In this document: positions 1 to 5,193 of the stretch, piece by piece
How the letters are laid out: every line of letters begins with the position of its first letter
Position numbering within the stretch: the stretch's first letter is position 1
Assembly (NCBI GenBank): GCA_024653645.1
Contig: JANLHK010000119.1
Span: 1 to 5,640, forward strand
Source: Candidatus Roizmanbacteria bacterium
GTDB lineage: Bacteria; Patescibacteriota; Microgenomatia; UBA1406
Length of the DNA stretch: 5,640 bases
Direction: 5' to 3'
The notes under the pieces: model-generated
Seen by the model: the letters and a program-made list of their open reading frames with translations, nothing else
The model's database searches: none
Told to the model about the DNA's origin: nothing
Program-made: the position numbers and the translations under genes

Positions 1-288
1 CGCAAAAAACAGCATATATACACTGGTACGACCAAGGTACAGCCATGCCGATGGGGTAAATGAAAAGAGATTCACCAGAACACTGGCAAACAGTGCGGCC
101 GTGAGCGGCGCCAATGGACTGTGTGAAAGGACGGTAATGGGCAATTTATTTCTCTGTTTGAGTACCAACACAACAACCGCTCCAGCTACCATGATATCGA
201 TAATCCGTATGCGCACACCCAACCACGTAATAAACAACAACTCACCAAAGGGCGCCAGTATGAAGAGTGCGTATATTATTCCTGCCAT
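1..288 (-). CDS. O-antigen ligase/polymerase-like membrane protein, N-terminal part (3' end outside window)
   Basis: The reverse strand from an ATG at 288 reads open for 96 codons to the left edge, so only the N-terminus is seen. The protein is strongly hydrophobic, with likely membrane segments at about residues 3-24, 29-46, 62-76 and 88-96. The short opening segment with an APFGE motif (residues 12-16), followed by a basic VRIRIIDI stretch (24-31) and a second helix, resembles the start of Wzy/WaaL-type O-antigen ligase proteins. Those are inner-membrane enzymes that polymerise or transfer lipid-linked glycans. The start codon lies 13 bases inside the end of the preceding glycosyltransferase gene, which suggests translational coupling; I see no clear ribosome binding site. 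The family call rests on the N-terminal pattern and on context. Another polytopic glycan protein, such as a flippase or a GT-C enzyme, is possible. Confidence 0.6.
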   Translation of the reverse strand, partial: MAGIIYALFILAPFGELLFITWLGVRIRIIDIMVAGAVVVLVLKQRNKLPITVLSHSPLAPLTAALFASVLVNLFSFTPSAWLYLGRTSVYMLFFA

Positions 289-1043
289 AGGGGCGTGGTG
301 TCAGTATGCTGGTATAGTTTTGCGCGTACCAAGAAAGAATGAAAACTCATCATGAAACTGTATACGAAACCGGCCGGCCCATCACGAAATCCTTGGCGTA
401 CAAAGTACGTGTATATAAACTTTGCTACGGGCGTTACCACGACATCAACGATATCTCCGGCTCTGCCGGTGCGTGCTCGATAGTTGGCTTCAATGGTACT
501 GTAGCGGTTTACATGCTCAAGAAATTCTGCAATGGTGGGGTGCGGATAATGATGCAGTTCTCCGGTTAATGATGCGACTTCCCCTTCTGGTTCCCACACT
601 TCGTGCACCGGGCGCACAAATTTTCCCCGCTTTTTATTAACAAGCCGCGTCACCCACACCGTACCAGCCTCGCCATGCGTAATGGTTGTTTTCCAGAAGG
701 TGTCAACACGCCTCATGCGATAGGCACTGATGGGAGAGTTATCGGGGAGTGCATTGAGAGCAGTACACAGCTGAGATGAAAGTACTTCGTCACTATCTAC
801 AAAGAGTACCCAATCAGTGGGAGCTTTTGAGAGGGCGCGGTTACGGTGTGCGGCAAAATCGTTATCCAGATTCAGAGTAATAAATGGAAGATGATATTTT
901 TTCGCGATTGATGCGGTTGTATCGGTTGAATGATCATCAATAATGATACATTTCACGTTCGTTAAGGCTTTAGTGCTTTCAATGGTTTTGGCAAGCGTAG
1001 CCTCATCGTTATGGGTAAGAATAACCACGGTAACATTGTGCAT
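276..1043 (-). CDS. Family 2 glycosyltransferase, WaaE/KdtX-like
   Basis: A 255-residue cytosolic or membrane-associated GT-A fold enzyme that would transfer a sugar from a nucleotide-sugar donor to a growing glycan or lipid-linked acceptor. Visible motifs are the N-terminal VVILTHNDE strand (6-14), the donor-binding IIIDDHSTD (33-41), and the metal-binding DSDE (83-86, the DXD equivalent). Further on are a VHEVWEP segment (146-152) with the His-Glu pair usual in this subfamily, a YS-containing helix (about 170-185), and a hydrophobic C-terminal tail with RQGFRDGPAGF (216-226) typical of WaaE-like proteins. Length is normal for the family. The ATG at 1043 follows AAAGG at a 5-base distance, a usable ribosome binding site. 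The gene is divergent from the YggT gene (28-base gap) and overlaps the ligase-like gene by 13 bases. The sugar specificity cannot be read from sequence. Confidence 0.9.
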   Translation of the reverse strand: MHNVTVVILTHNDEATLAKTIESTKALTNVKCIIIDDHSTDTTASIAKKYHLPFITLNLDNDFAAHRNRALSKAPTDWVLFVDSDEVLSSQLCTALNALPDNSPISAYRMRRVDTFWKTTITHGEAGTVWVTRLVNKKRGKFVRPVHEVWEPEGEVASLTGELHHYPHPTIAEFLEHVNRYSTIEANYRARTGRAGDIVDVVVTPVAKFIYTYFVRQGFRDGPAGFVYSFMMSFHSFLVRAKLYQHTDTTPLWQE

Positions 1044-1071
1044 ATTAGCCTTTATTGTATACTATACGTAT
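1044..1071. promoter_or_regulatory. Very short divergent promoter region between GT2 and YggT genes
   Basis: Only 28 bases separate the two divergent start codons, and they are almost all A/T. On the plus strand TATACT (1058-1063) is a good -10 match ending 8 bases before the YggT ATG, so transcription would start almost at the start codon. On the minus strand TATAGT (1066 down to 1061) or TACAAT (1059 down to 1054) could serve the glycosyltransferase. The block holds the self-complementary words GTATAC (1057-1062) and TATACGTATA (1063-1072). The -35 boxes are weak (TTGTGC at 1036-1041 on plus), so this is a motif-level inference. Confidence 0.4.
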
Positions 1072-1398
1072 ATGTTTTCGTTATGGATGATACAGTCACT
1101 AGTATCGCTTGTCATGGGAATCATTGAAGGATTGCTGACTATTCGCGTGCTATTGCGCCTTTTAGGCGCAGGAGAGGCCTCTTTTGTGACTTGGGTCTAT
1201 GAAACAACCGCCCCTCTGGTTGCGCCATTTGAAGGCATGTTTCCGCAGCCTACCTTATCAGGAGGATTTGTTATCGAATTTTCAACACTCTTTGCCTTAA
1301 TGGTGTATTCAATTGCCGGGTATTTGTTGCTTGAAGTGTTTGGCTTTATCGATATCAGCTTGCGACAGTATCGCCGTAAGTACGATAAAGACGCATAA
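1072..1398 (+). CDS. YggT family membrane protein
   Basis: A 108-residue integral membrane protein of the YggT family, whose members have been linked to membrane or division functions but have no settled biochemical role. Two long hydrophobic segments are visible, at about residues 8-32 and 66-93. The first ends in the family-typical RVLLRLLGAG (25-34); the loop carries FVTWVYETTAPLVAPF (38-53), with the aromatic, threonine and proline pattern of the family. The C-terminus is short and basic (RQYRRKYDK, 98-106). The reading frame stays open back to 943, but family similarity begins near 1072 and the upstream part lies antisense to the glycosyltransferase, so I chose ATG 1072; ATG 1087 is an alternative. 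No Shine-Dalgarno precedes either. It is the only plus-strand gene inside the glycan locus, and its last 44 bases overlap tail-to-tail with the GT4 gene. Confidence 0.85.
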   Translation: MFSLWMIQSLVSLVMGIIEGLLTIRVLLRLLGAGEASFVTWVYETTAPLVAPFEGMFPQPTLSGGFVIEFSTLFALMVYSIAGYLLLEVFGFIDISLRQYRRKYDKDA

Positions 1399-2410
1399 GC
1401 GCACTGCTATAGCTTTTCCACGAAAATTGTTTCTTGAGTGTCTGGTAATCAACCACTGGTAGATGACGTATGACCTGCGCTAATTGATATGCGAGCGCTT
1501 CCGGGTCGGTATCTACGGTTGTCACATACGGCGCTAATTCAGGAATACAGGCACTCTGCACACTTACCACGGGCGTACCGCACGCAAGCGACTCAAGGGT
1601 GGGGAAATGAAAACTTTCGTAGCGTGAAGTCACCAGCAACGCCGCCGCCTCGCAGTACATTTTATGCAAATCGTCTTTGTCTCCAACATGCCCCAGTGCC
1701 ATAACTGAATCAGGAAGACGGGTTTGTTGGGGAACGCCTATGAGTACCAGCTTGTATTGACGGTATTCTTTTTTTTGTCGAAGCAGTGAAAACGATGACA
1801 GTGCCAGATCCAATTGCTTGATGGGGTGCAGACTGCCTACCCACAGTAGTATTTTTTTTGGCTTATATCGTTTTGACGGCGTGAATCCATGGGGTATGCC
1901 AAACGGGATAGAAGAAATATGAGATGAGGGCACTCCATACCAATCCTGCAATTCCTGACTGACTTTGATCGAGCTCACTAGGATATGGCTGGACCGTGCT
2001 ATCATGGCGCGCGTCAATGCCTCGAGGCGTTTTGATCCATGTGACTGTGGATAGGCATCAGGATGAGCATGAAATGAAAGCCCGTGACACAACGAAATGA
2101 CGGGTGCTGCGGTATATGGTGGCACGGCGTGGTTGAGTGCCAGGTATAGTCCACCTTTGCGCCAATAGGCGAGTAATTCCTGTAACGGAATGCCGATCGT
2201 ATTCCAGCCGCGGGTAAAAGGGAGTGATTGATAGGACAGATGGGGATAATGAGGAGGAAGCTTTGACGCCTTTTTTTGGGTATATACCACATAACGATTG
2301 ATATGATCATACTGACCCAGCGCTTGCAGTATTTCGCGGGTAACGGTGTAGGTGCCCAAGTGATAGGGTGAACTGAGTGCTCCGCCATCAATGCGTATAA
2401 TGCCGTTCAT
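1355..2410 (-). CDS. Family 4 glycosyltransferase (GT-B fold)
   Basis: A 351-residue two-domain GT-B enzyme that would use a nucleotide-sugar donor in surface glycan assembly on the cytoplasmic face of the membrane. The N-terminal acceptor domain covers about residues 1-175 and includes the CHGLSFHAHPDAY segment (108-120). The donor domain begins near ILLWVGSLHPIKQ (187-199), the GT4 glycine-loop strand, with Lys198 in the place of the usual phosphate-contacting basic residue. The retaining-enzyme E-x7-E motif is intact as E265 and E273 (ESFHFPTLE), followed by ACGTPVV (276-282). Length is normal, if slightly short. The ATG overlaps the stop of the upstream GT2 as ATGA, a classic coupling arrangement; no separate ribosome binding site is visible. 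The 3' end overlaps the convergent YggT gene by 44 bases. A mannosyltransferase-like role is possible but not shown. Confidence 0.92.
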   Translation of the reverse strand: MNGIIRIDGGALSSPYHLGTYTVTREILQALGQYDHINRYVVYTQKKASKLPPHYPHLSYQSLPFTRGWNTIGIPLQELLAYWRKGGLYLALNHAVPPYTAAPVISLCHGLSFHAHPDAYPQSHGSKRLEALTRAMIARSSHILVSSIKVSQELQDWYGVPSSHISSIPFGIPHGFTPSKRYKPKKILLWVGSLHPIKQLDLALSSFSLLRQKKEYRQYKLVLIGVPQQTRLPDSVMALGHVGDKDDLHKMYCEAAALLVTSRYESFHFPTLESLACGTPVVSVQSACIPELAPYVTTVDTDPEALAYQLAQVIRHLPVVDYQTLKKQFSWKSYSSALMRLYRTYGDTVAS

Positions 2411-3102
2411 AGCAGTTTTTTTATATGCTTGGGAATAGTAAGTAGTTCATGTATTTTTTGCCACAGGCTTCCATGCTGCCAGAGAAATAGCAGGCGGTTA
2501 CGGGTAAGGTAATAGTCTTTTTTGGGGTACTTGGTTGAGTTTTCAAAATGGTCATAGGTAATACTGGTTGTTGCTCCCACTGTACACCCTTTTTTGGTAG
2601 CGCGATAGCACCACTCAACATCCTCGTAATACATATGGTAGGTTTCATTCAGCAATCCCACCCGCGGCACGATGCTGGCACGAATTCCCATGCACGATCC
2701 GGATACAAAATCGACTGGGTAGGGGTTGGTAGCAGGCGGCGTTTGTGATAGCCCACCCGAAAGATTGTTGGGATCAATGACGCCTTTATAATAGGTTTTG
2801 CCGTGCTGCTGTATGACACCGCCCCATATATCGTATGCTGAACACACTTCTTGAACACTCTTTTGAGAGAGTTTTGTAAAGTGAATGTCAGGATTCATGA
2901 TCAATAATTGGTCGGGTTTGGGTTTAAGTGAAAGAGCCTGACAAATACCTTCGTTAACTCCCTTGGCAAAACCGTTGTGGTTGTGGGTATTATCAATCAC
3001 GATAAACGCTTGGGGCGACAAGCATTTTGTCTCTTTTTTAAGCCGGATAATATCAGCCTTGGGCGTATTATACGTGACGGTTATGACGGCGATACGGGCC
3101 AT
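2407..3102 (-). CDS. Compact family 2 glycosyltransferase, rhamnosyltransferase (WbbL/RfbN)-like
   Basis: A 231-residue GT-A fold enzyme resembling rhamnosyltransferases of the WbbL/RfbN group. Motifs in order: ARIAVITVTYNTP (2-14), VIDN (35-38), GFAKGVNEGI (44-53), the DXD-equivalent NPD (70-72), FVSGSCMGIR (132-141), the catalytic-base segment YYEDVEWCYR (158-167, Asp161), and YYLTRNRLLFL (197-207). It is clearly shorter than the usual 280-300 residues. Only six residues separate VIDN from GFAKG, where the family normally has about 25-30, so part of the nucleotide-binding half is missing or naturally condensed. The frame is open to 3168, but conserved sequence begins at the ATG at 3102, which lies 35 bases inside the end of the upstream gene. 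No Shine-Dalgarno is seen there; an A/T-rich -10-like word precedes it. The stop overlaps the GT4 start (ATGA). Confidence 0.88.
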   Translation of the reverse strand: MARIAVITVTYNTPKADIIRLKKETKCLSPQAFIVIDNTHNHNGFAKGVNEGICQALSLKPKPDQLLIMNPDIHFTKLSQKSVQEVCSAYDIWGGVIQQHGKTYYKGVIDPNNLSGGLSQTPPATNPYPVDFVSGSCMGIRASIVPRVGLLNETYHMYYEDVEWCYRATKKGCTVGATTSITYDHFENSTKYPKKDYYLTRNRLLFLWQHGSLWQKIHELLTIPKHIKKLL

Positions 3103-3871
3103 GGACAATTTTATAATATAATAATCCCATATACGAAAGCCATTCCATGTAGGTAAATGCCCCATCAAGTACTATACGCAACAGGCCGTCACGATAACCC
3201 TTATCCTTAATGTACCGTGCCCAAAACATGTGCAGGGGGTACATAACTAGTTTTTTGAGCGAGAGTGGCTCGTTTTTTTCATATCGCTCACGCGCGAGCC
3301 GTATACCGTAATCAGTAAATTTTATGATAACCTGCCATAAGTTTTGGTATGAGTAATGATCAATAAAAGAGTGCAGTTTTTTGGTACGTGTTTTATCTGC
3401 AGCCTTATACCGAGCATGAACAGAAGTATTGATCAATTCTATTGCGTCCTTATGGAACAGTACTAGCTTGTAATACTGTTCACCACCGTGGTGCAGAGCA
3501 TGCCCGAATAGGTGATTGCGAAATGGTATGCGGTAGGCCGTGGGTGAGGGGTTTGTTGCCAGCATTGATTGGATTTCAGATTGCAGGGCAGGAGTTACGA
3601 CCTCGTCGTGATCAAGCACTAGTATCCAAGGATAGCGCACGGCTGCTAACGCCTGTTCACGCAGTTTCCCTTCGTGATGCGCTGGCTCACGAAATATACG
3701 CACCTGGTAGTTGCGGGCAATAGCCAAGGTGTTATCCGTACTGCCATTATCAACCAGCACAATATCATCCACCCATCTAAATACTGACGCCAACGATGTA
3801 TCAAATAGAGCACCACCGTTTTTAACGATATATACGACCGAAAGCTCAAGCTTCGTGTTGTGTTTATCCAT
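3068..3871 (-). CDS. Family 2 glycosyltransferase, WaaE-like, first gene of the three-gene GT operon
   Basis: A 267-residue GT-A fold enzyme. It shows the N-terminal LSVVYIVKNGG (10-20), donor-binding VLVDNGSTDNT (38-48), and metal-binding DHDE (87-90) preceded by PWILVL. Downstream are a YYKLVLFH strand and a VHARY segment in the position of the subfamily's VHE, then a long basic/hydrophobic C-terminal region with DKGYRDGLLR like that of WaaE proteins. The C-terminal amphipathic part probably sits on the inner membrane surface. The frame is open to 3973, but I chose ATG 3871: AGGAG lies 5 bases upstream and the conserved fold begins ten codons later. It is divergent from the nuclease gene (38-base gap) and heads an overlapping operon with the compact GT2 and GT4 genes. 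Sugar specificity is unknown. Confidence 0.9.
   Translation of the reverse strand: MDKHNTKLELSVVYIVKNGGALFDTSLASVFRWVDDIVLVDNGSTDNTLAIARNYQVRIFREPAHHEGKLREQALAAVRYPWILVLDHDEVVTPALQSEIQSMLATNPSPTAYRIPFRNHLFGHALHHGGEQYYKLVLFHKDAIELINTSVHARYKAADKTRTKKLHSFIDHYSYQNLWQVIIKFTDYGIRLARERYEKNEPLSLKKLVMYPLHMFWARYIKDKGYRDGLLRIVLDGAFTYMEWLSYMGLLYYKIVHGPYRRHNRHV
3110..3115 (-). promoter_or_regulatory. Possible internal -10 element before the compact GT2 gene
   Basis: On the minus strand TATAAA (3115 down to 3110) lies 7 bases before the ATG at 3102, in a locally A/T-rich stretch inside the end of the upstream gene. A transcript from it would begin at or just before the start codon (leaderless), which would explain the lack of a ribosome binding site. 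No good -35 box is seen, and coupling to the upstream gene is an equally simple explanation. Confidence 0.25.
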
Positions 3872-3909
3872 GATCTCTCCTATTATAAAGCACAATGGAG
3901 GATTTACTG
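3872..3909. promoter_or_regulatory. Divergent promoter and ribosome binding sites between GT operon and nuclease gene
   Basis: This 38-base gap carries control signals for both directions. On the minus strand TATAAT (3887 down to 3882) is followed by AGGAG (3881 down to 3877), 5 bases before the glycosyltransferase ATG. On the plus strand TATTAT (3881-3886) has TTGTGT (3858-3863) 17 bases upstream as a possible -35 box, and GGAGG (3897-3901) sits 8 bases before the nuclease ATG at 3910. The two -10 elements overlap, so polymerase binding in one direction could exclude the other. The Shine-Dalgarno sites are clear; the promoter boxes are inferred. Confidence 0.5.
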
Positions 3910-4371
3910 ATGACACTTGCAACCATAATGCTGGTGGCCGGTGGTTTCTTGGGAAATGGCAATGAACAAACAACCCGCGTTACCCGCATTATTGACGGAG
4001 ACACCATTGTTATTGAAGGGAAACAGCATGTGCGCTACATCGGAGTGGATACGCCTGAGATTGCGCATAATAAAAAGGAGATATCCGAGTGCTACGGCAA
4101 CGAGGCAACGGCCTACAACAAAAAAATGGTACAAAATAAGGAGCTAACAGTAAGCAAAGATGCATCCTGGAAAGACCGTTACGGCAGGTTATTACGCTAT
4201 GTGTATGTGACGCAGAATAACAAGAAGATATTGGTTAATGAAGAGCTGATACGACAAGGGTACGGTACGGTGCTGTTAATTGCTCCGGATATTCACAAGG
4301 CTCCCCAGCTTATTCTTGCCCAGTTGGACGCCATGGCCCACCGGCGCGGCATGTGGAGCTCATGCCCCTAA
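3910..4371 (+). CDS. Thermonuclease (SNase-like) family nuclease
   Basis: A 153-residue Ca2+-dependent nuclease of the staphylococcal nuclease fold (OB-fold), which would cut DNA or RNA. All key residues are present: Asp31 in RIIDGDT (26-32), Arg42 in VRYIGVDTPE (41-50), Asp47, Thr48 and Glu50 in the same segment, and Arg93 in DRYGRLLRYVY (89-99). These match D21, R35, D40, T41, E43 and R87 of the Staphylococcus enzyme. The first 15 residues are hydrophobic but lack a basic n-region, so a signal peptide or anchor is possible but weak. Cys61 and Cys152 could pair if the protein is exported. The start at 3910 is set by GGAGG eight bases upstream; an in-frame ATG at 3895 would leave that site inside the gene. 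It is divergent from the GT operon and ends 28 bases before the tRNA. Nutrient scavenging from external nucleic acid is the likely role. Confidence 0.92.
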   Translation: MTLATIMLVAGGFLGNGNEQTTRVTRIIDGDTIVIEGKQHVRYIGVDTPEIAHNKKEISECYGNEATAYNKKMVQNKELTVSKDASWKDRYGRLLRYVYVTQNNKKILVNEELIRQGYGTVLLIAPDIHKAPQLILAQLDAMAHRRGMWSSCP

Positions 4372-4374
4372 GCA

Positions 4375-4383
4375 TGATATACT
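4375..4383 (+). promoter_or_regulatory. Extended -10 promoter of tRNA-Val
   Basis: TGATATACT is an extended -10 element: TG, one base, then TATACT, five of six matching TATAAT. It begins three bases after the nuclease stop codon. The predicted transcription start near 4390 leaves a leader of about 10 bases before the tRNA. No convincing -35 box lies 17 bases upstream, as is common for extended -10 promoters. The tRNA could also be read through from the nuclease gene. Confidence 0.5.
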
Positions 4384-4399
4384 TATAGCTGTATTAATT

Positions 4400-4472
4400 G
4401 CTCGCGTAGCTCAGTTGGTAGAGCGTTCCGTTCACATCGGAGAGGTCCCTGGTCCGAGTCCAGGCGCGAGCA
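4400..4472 (+). tRNA. tRNA-Val (anticodon CAC)
   Basis: A complete 73-base cloverleaf. The acceptor stem is GCTCGCG (4400-4406) with CGCGAGC (4465-4471), and the discriminator base is A4472. The D arm is GCTC/GAGC (4409-4412, 4421-4424) with loop AGTTGGTA. The anticodon stem is TTCCG/CGGAG (4426-4430, 4438-4442, including one T-G pair) with loop TTCACAT. The anticodon CAC (4433-4435) reads the GUG valine codon; A35, C36 and A73 are the valine identity bases. The variable loop is AGGTC, and the T stem is CCTGG/CCAGG (4448-4452, 4460-4464). The CCA end is not encoded, because CCT follows the discriminator. The T loop reads TCCGAGT, so the nearly universal U55 of the T-psi-C sequence is C here. 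The stems are otherwise intact, so I take it to be functional. The AT-rich gene converges on it from the other side. Confidence 0.95.
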
Positions 4473-4488
4473 CCTCCAGAGATTTTTG

Positions 4489-5145
4489 TTATTTTATATA
4501 TGGTTTTTTGAATTTCCAAACAAATTTATGATAAAAAATTAAAAAATTATCAATAAAATTTGAACCAAAGATAATAATAAAACCTATAAAATTTAATCTT
4601 CTTGGAGATATAAGAAAAGTCAATCCACCTTTACCTGTTCTTAGCTTTGAGTAATACATATCACCTTTAAGATTTTTAAAGGTTAATAATAATGACATTG
4701 GTGTTCTTTCGTGCTCCTGTATGGGGTCAAGATGATAGATTAGAAAATCTTTTATATCCGAGACTTTACTGTTTTGTAAAGCGATGCATGTTAAGTTCTT
4801 TTTTTCACCGACCTCTAATACATTAACACCCTTGAGTGTAATAAAAAGTTCCCACACATACTGTATATCCGTAATTATGTACACAATTTTCTGAATTTGA
4901 AGGTCGTAAGCACTTCCGTTTCCTATATTTTTAGCCATAAGACTTCTATTTTCCATAGGCTTACCAACAAACTTAATTACTATGAGTGGAAGAATACTGA
5001 GTTCGTTTGCCTCACTAGTTTTTTTTACGCTTTGAAAGCCAGATATAGTCGTAAATAAAAGGCTATAAATAGTGACAATTGAGATCCAATCATTAAACGA
5101 TTGGCATAGATTCACGTTTAAAAGATTGAAGCATATATAATTCAT
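4489..5145 (-). CDS. Unrecognised membrane-anchored protein in an AT-rich block
   Basis: A 218-residue protein I cannot assign to a named family. A hydrophobic segment at about residues 20-37 is followed by KK, suggesting a membrane anchor with the middle domain on the cytosolic side. The middle reads like a beta-sandwich domain: LPLIVIKF (52-59), AKNIGNGSAYDL (71-82), and LLLTFKNLKGDMYYSK (152-167). This layout (one helix, then an N-x-G-x-G-x-A strand, then a late strand ending in G-x-x-Y) recalls a recurring type of uncharacterised bacterial protein, but that is from memory. A second hydrophobic stretch lies at about 184-209, before a basic tail. Composition is rich in Ile, Asn, Lys and Phe, and the DNA from 4501 to 5160 is 193/660 G+C (29%), far below its neighbours. 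The ATG at 5145 has no Shine-Dalgarno; TATGAT lies 6 bases upstream. It appears to be a single acquired gene. Confidence 0.7.
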   Translation of the reverse strand: MNYICFNLLNVNLCQSFNDWISIVTIYSLLFTTISGFQSVKKTSEANELSILPLIVIKFVGKPMENRSLMAKNIGNGSAYDLQIQKIVYIITDIQYVWELFITLKGVNVLEVGEKKNLTCIALQNSKVSDIKDFLIYHLDPIQEHERTPMSLLLTFKNLKGDMYYSKLRTGKGGLTFLISPRRLNFIGFIIIFGSNFIDNFLIFYHKFVWKFKKPYIK

Positions 5146-5182
5146 AAATTAATCATATTAACTGCACACTTATAAAGTGCAT
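5146..5182 (-). promoter_or_regulatory. Upstream region of the AT-rich gene with an imperfect palindrome
   Basis: The 48-base gap (5146-5193) holds an inverted repeat at 5163-5181: TGCAC and GTGCA flank CTTATAAAG-like sequence, and the inner words CACTT (5167-5171) and AAGTG (5175-5179) also pair. On the minus strand this surrounds the -10-like word TATAAG (5174 down to 5169), and a second word, TATGAT (5157 down to 5152), ends 6 bases before the ATG. The palindrome could be an operator, or a weak terminator hairpin for the upstream gene, though no T-run follows it on that strand. Confidence 0.35.
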
Positions 5183-5193
5183 CCGGAAATTTT

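Noticed and set aside
943..1071. Longer YggT protein starting at 943
   Set aside because: This stretch is antisense to the well-supported GT2 start region; the YggT family pattern begins near 1072.
3103..3168. Longer N-terminus for the compact GT2 (start at 3168)
   Set aside because: The extra 22 residues are the out-of-frame reading of the upstream glycosyltransferase C-terminus; conserved GT2 sequence begins at the ATG at 3102.
3442..3723. Plus-strand open frame inside the GT2 gene
   Set aside because: It lies wholly antisense to a glycosyltransferase with intact motifs and shows no recognisable domain or ribosome binding site.
3872..3973. Longer N-terminus for the first operon glycosyltransferase (start at 3973)
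   Set aside because: It would overlap the nuclease start antisense and has no family similarity; the ATG at 3871 has AGGAG five bases upstream.
4465..4471. Possible attachment-site duplication of the tRNA end (GCGCGAGC also occurs near 3292)
   Set aside because: Only eight bases match, the second copy lies inside a glycosyltransferase gene on the other side of the tRNA, and it does not bound the AT-rich block.
4471..4477. CACCTCC after the tRNA resembles the 16S rRNA anti-Shine-Dalgarno tail
   Set aside because: There is no 16S sequence around it, and a seven-base match is expected by chance.
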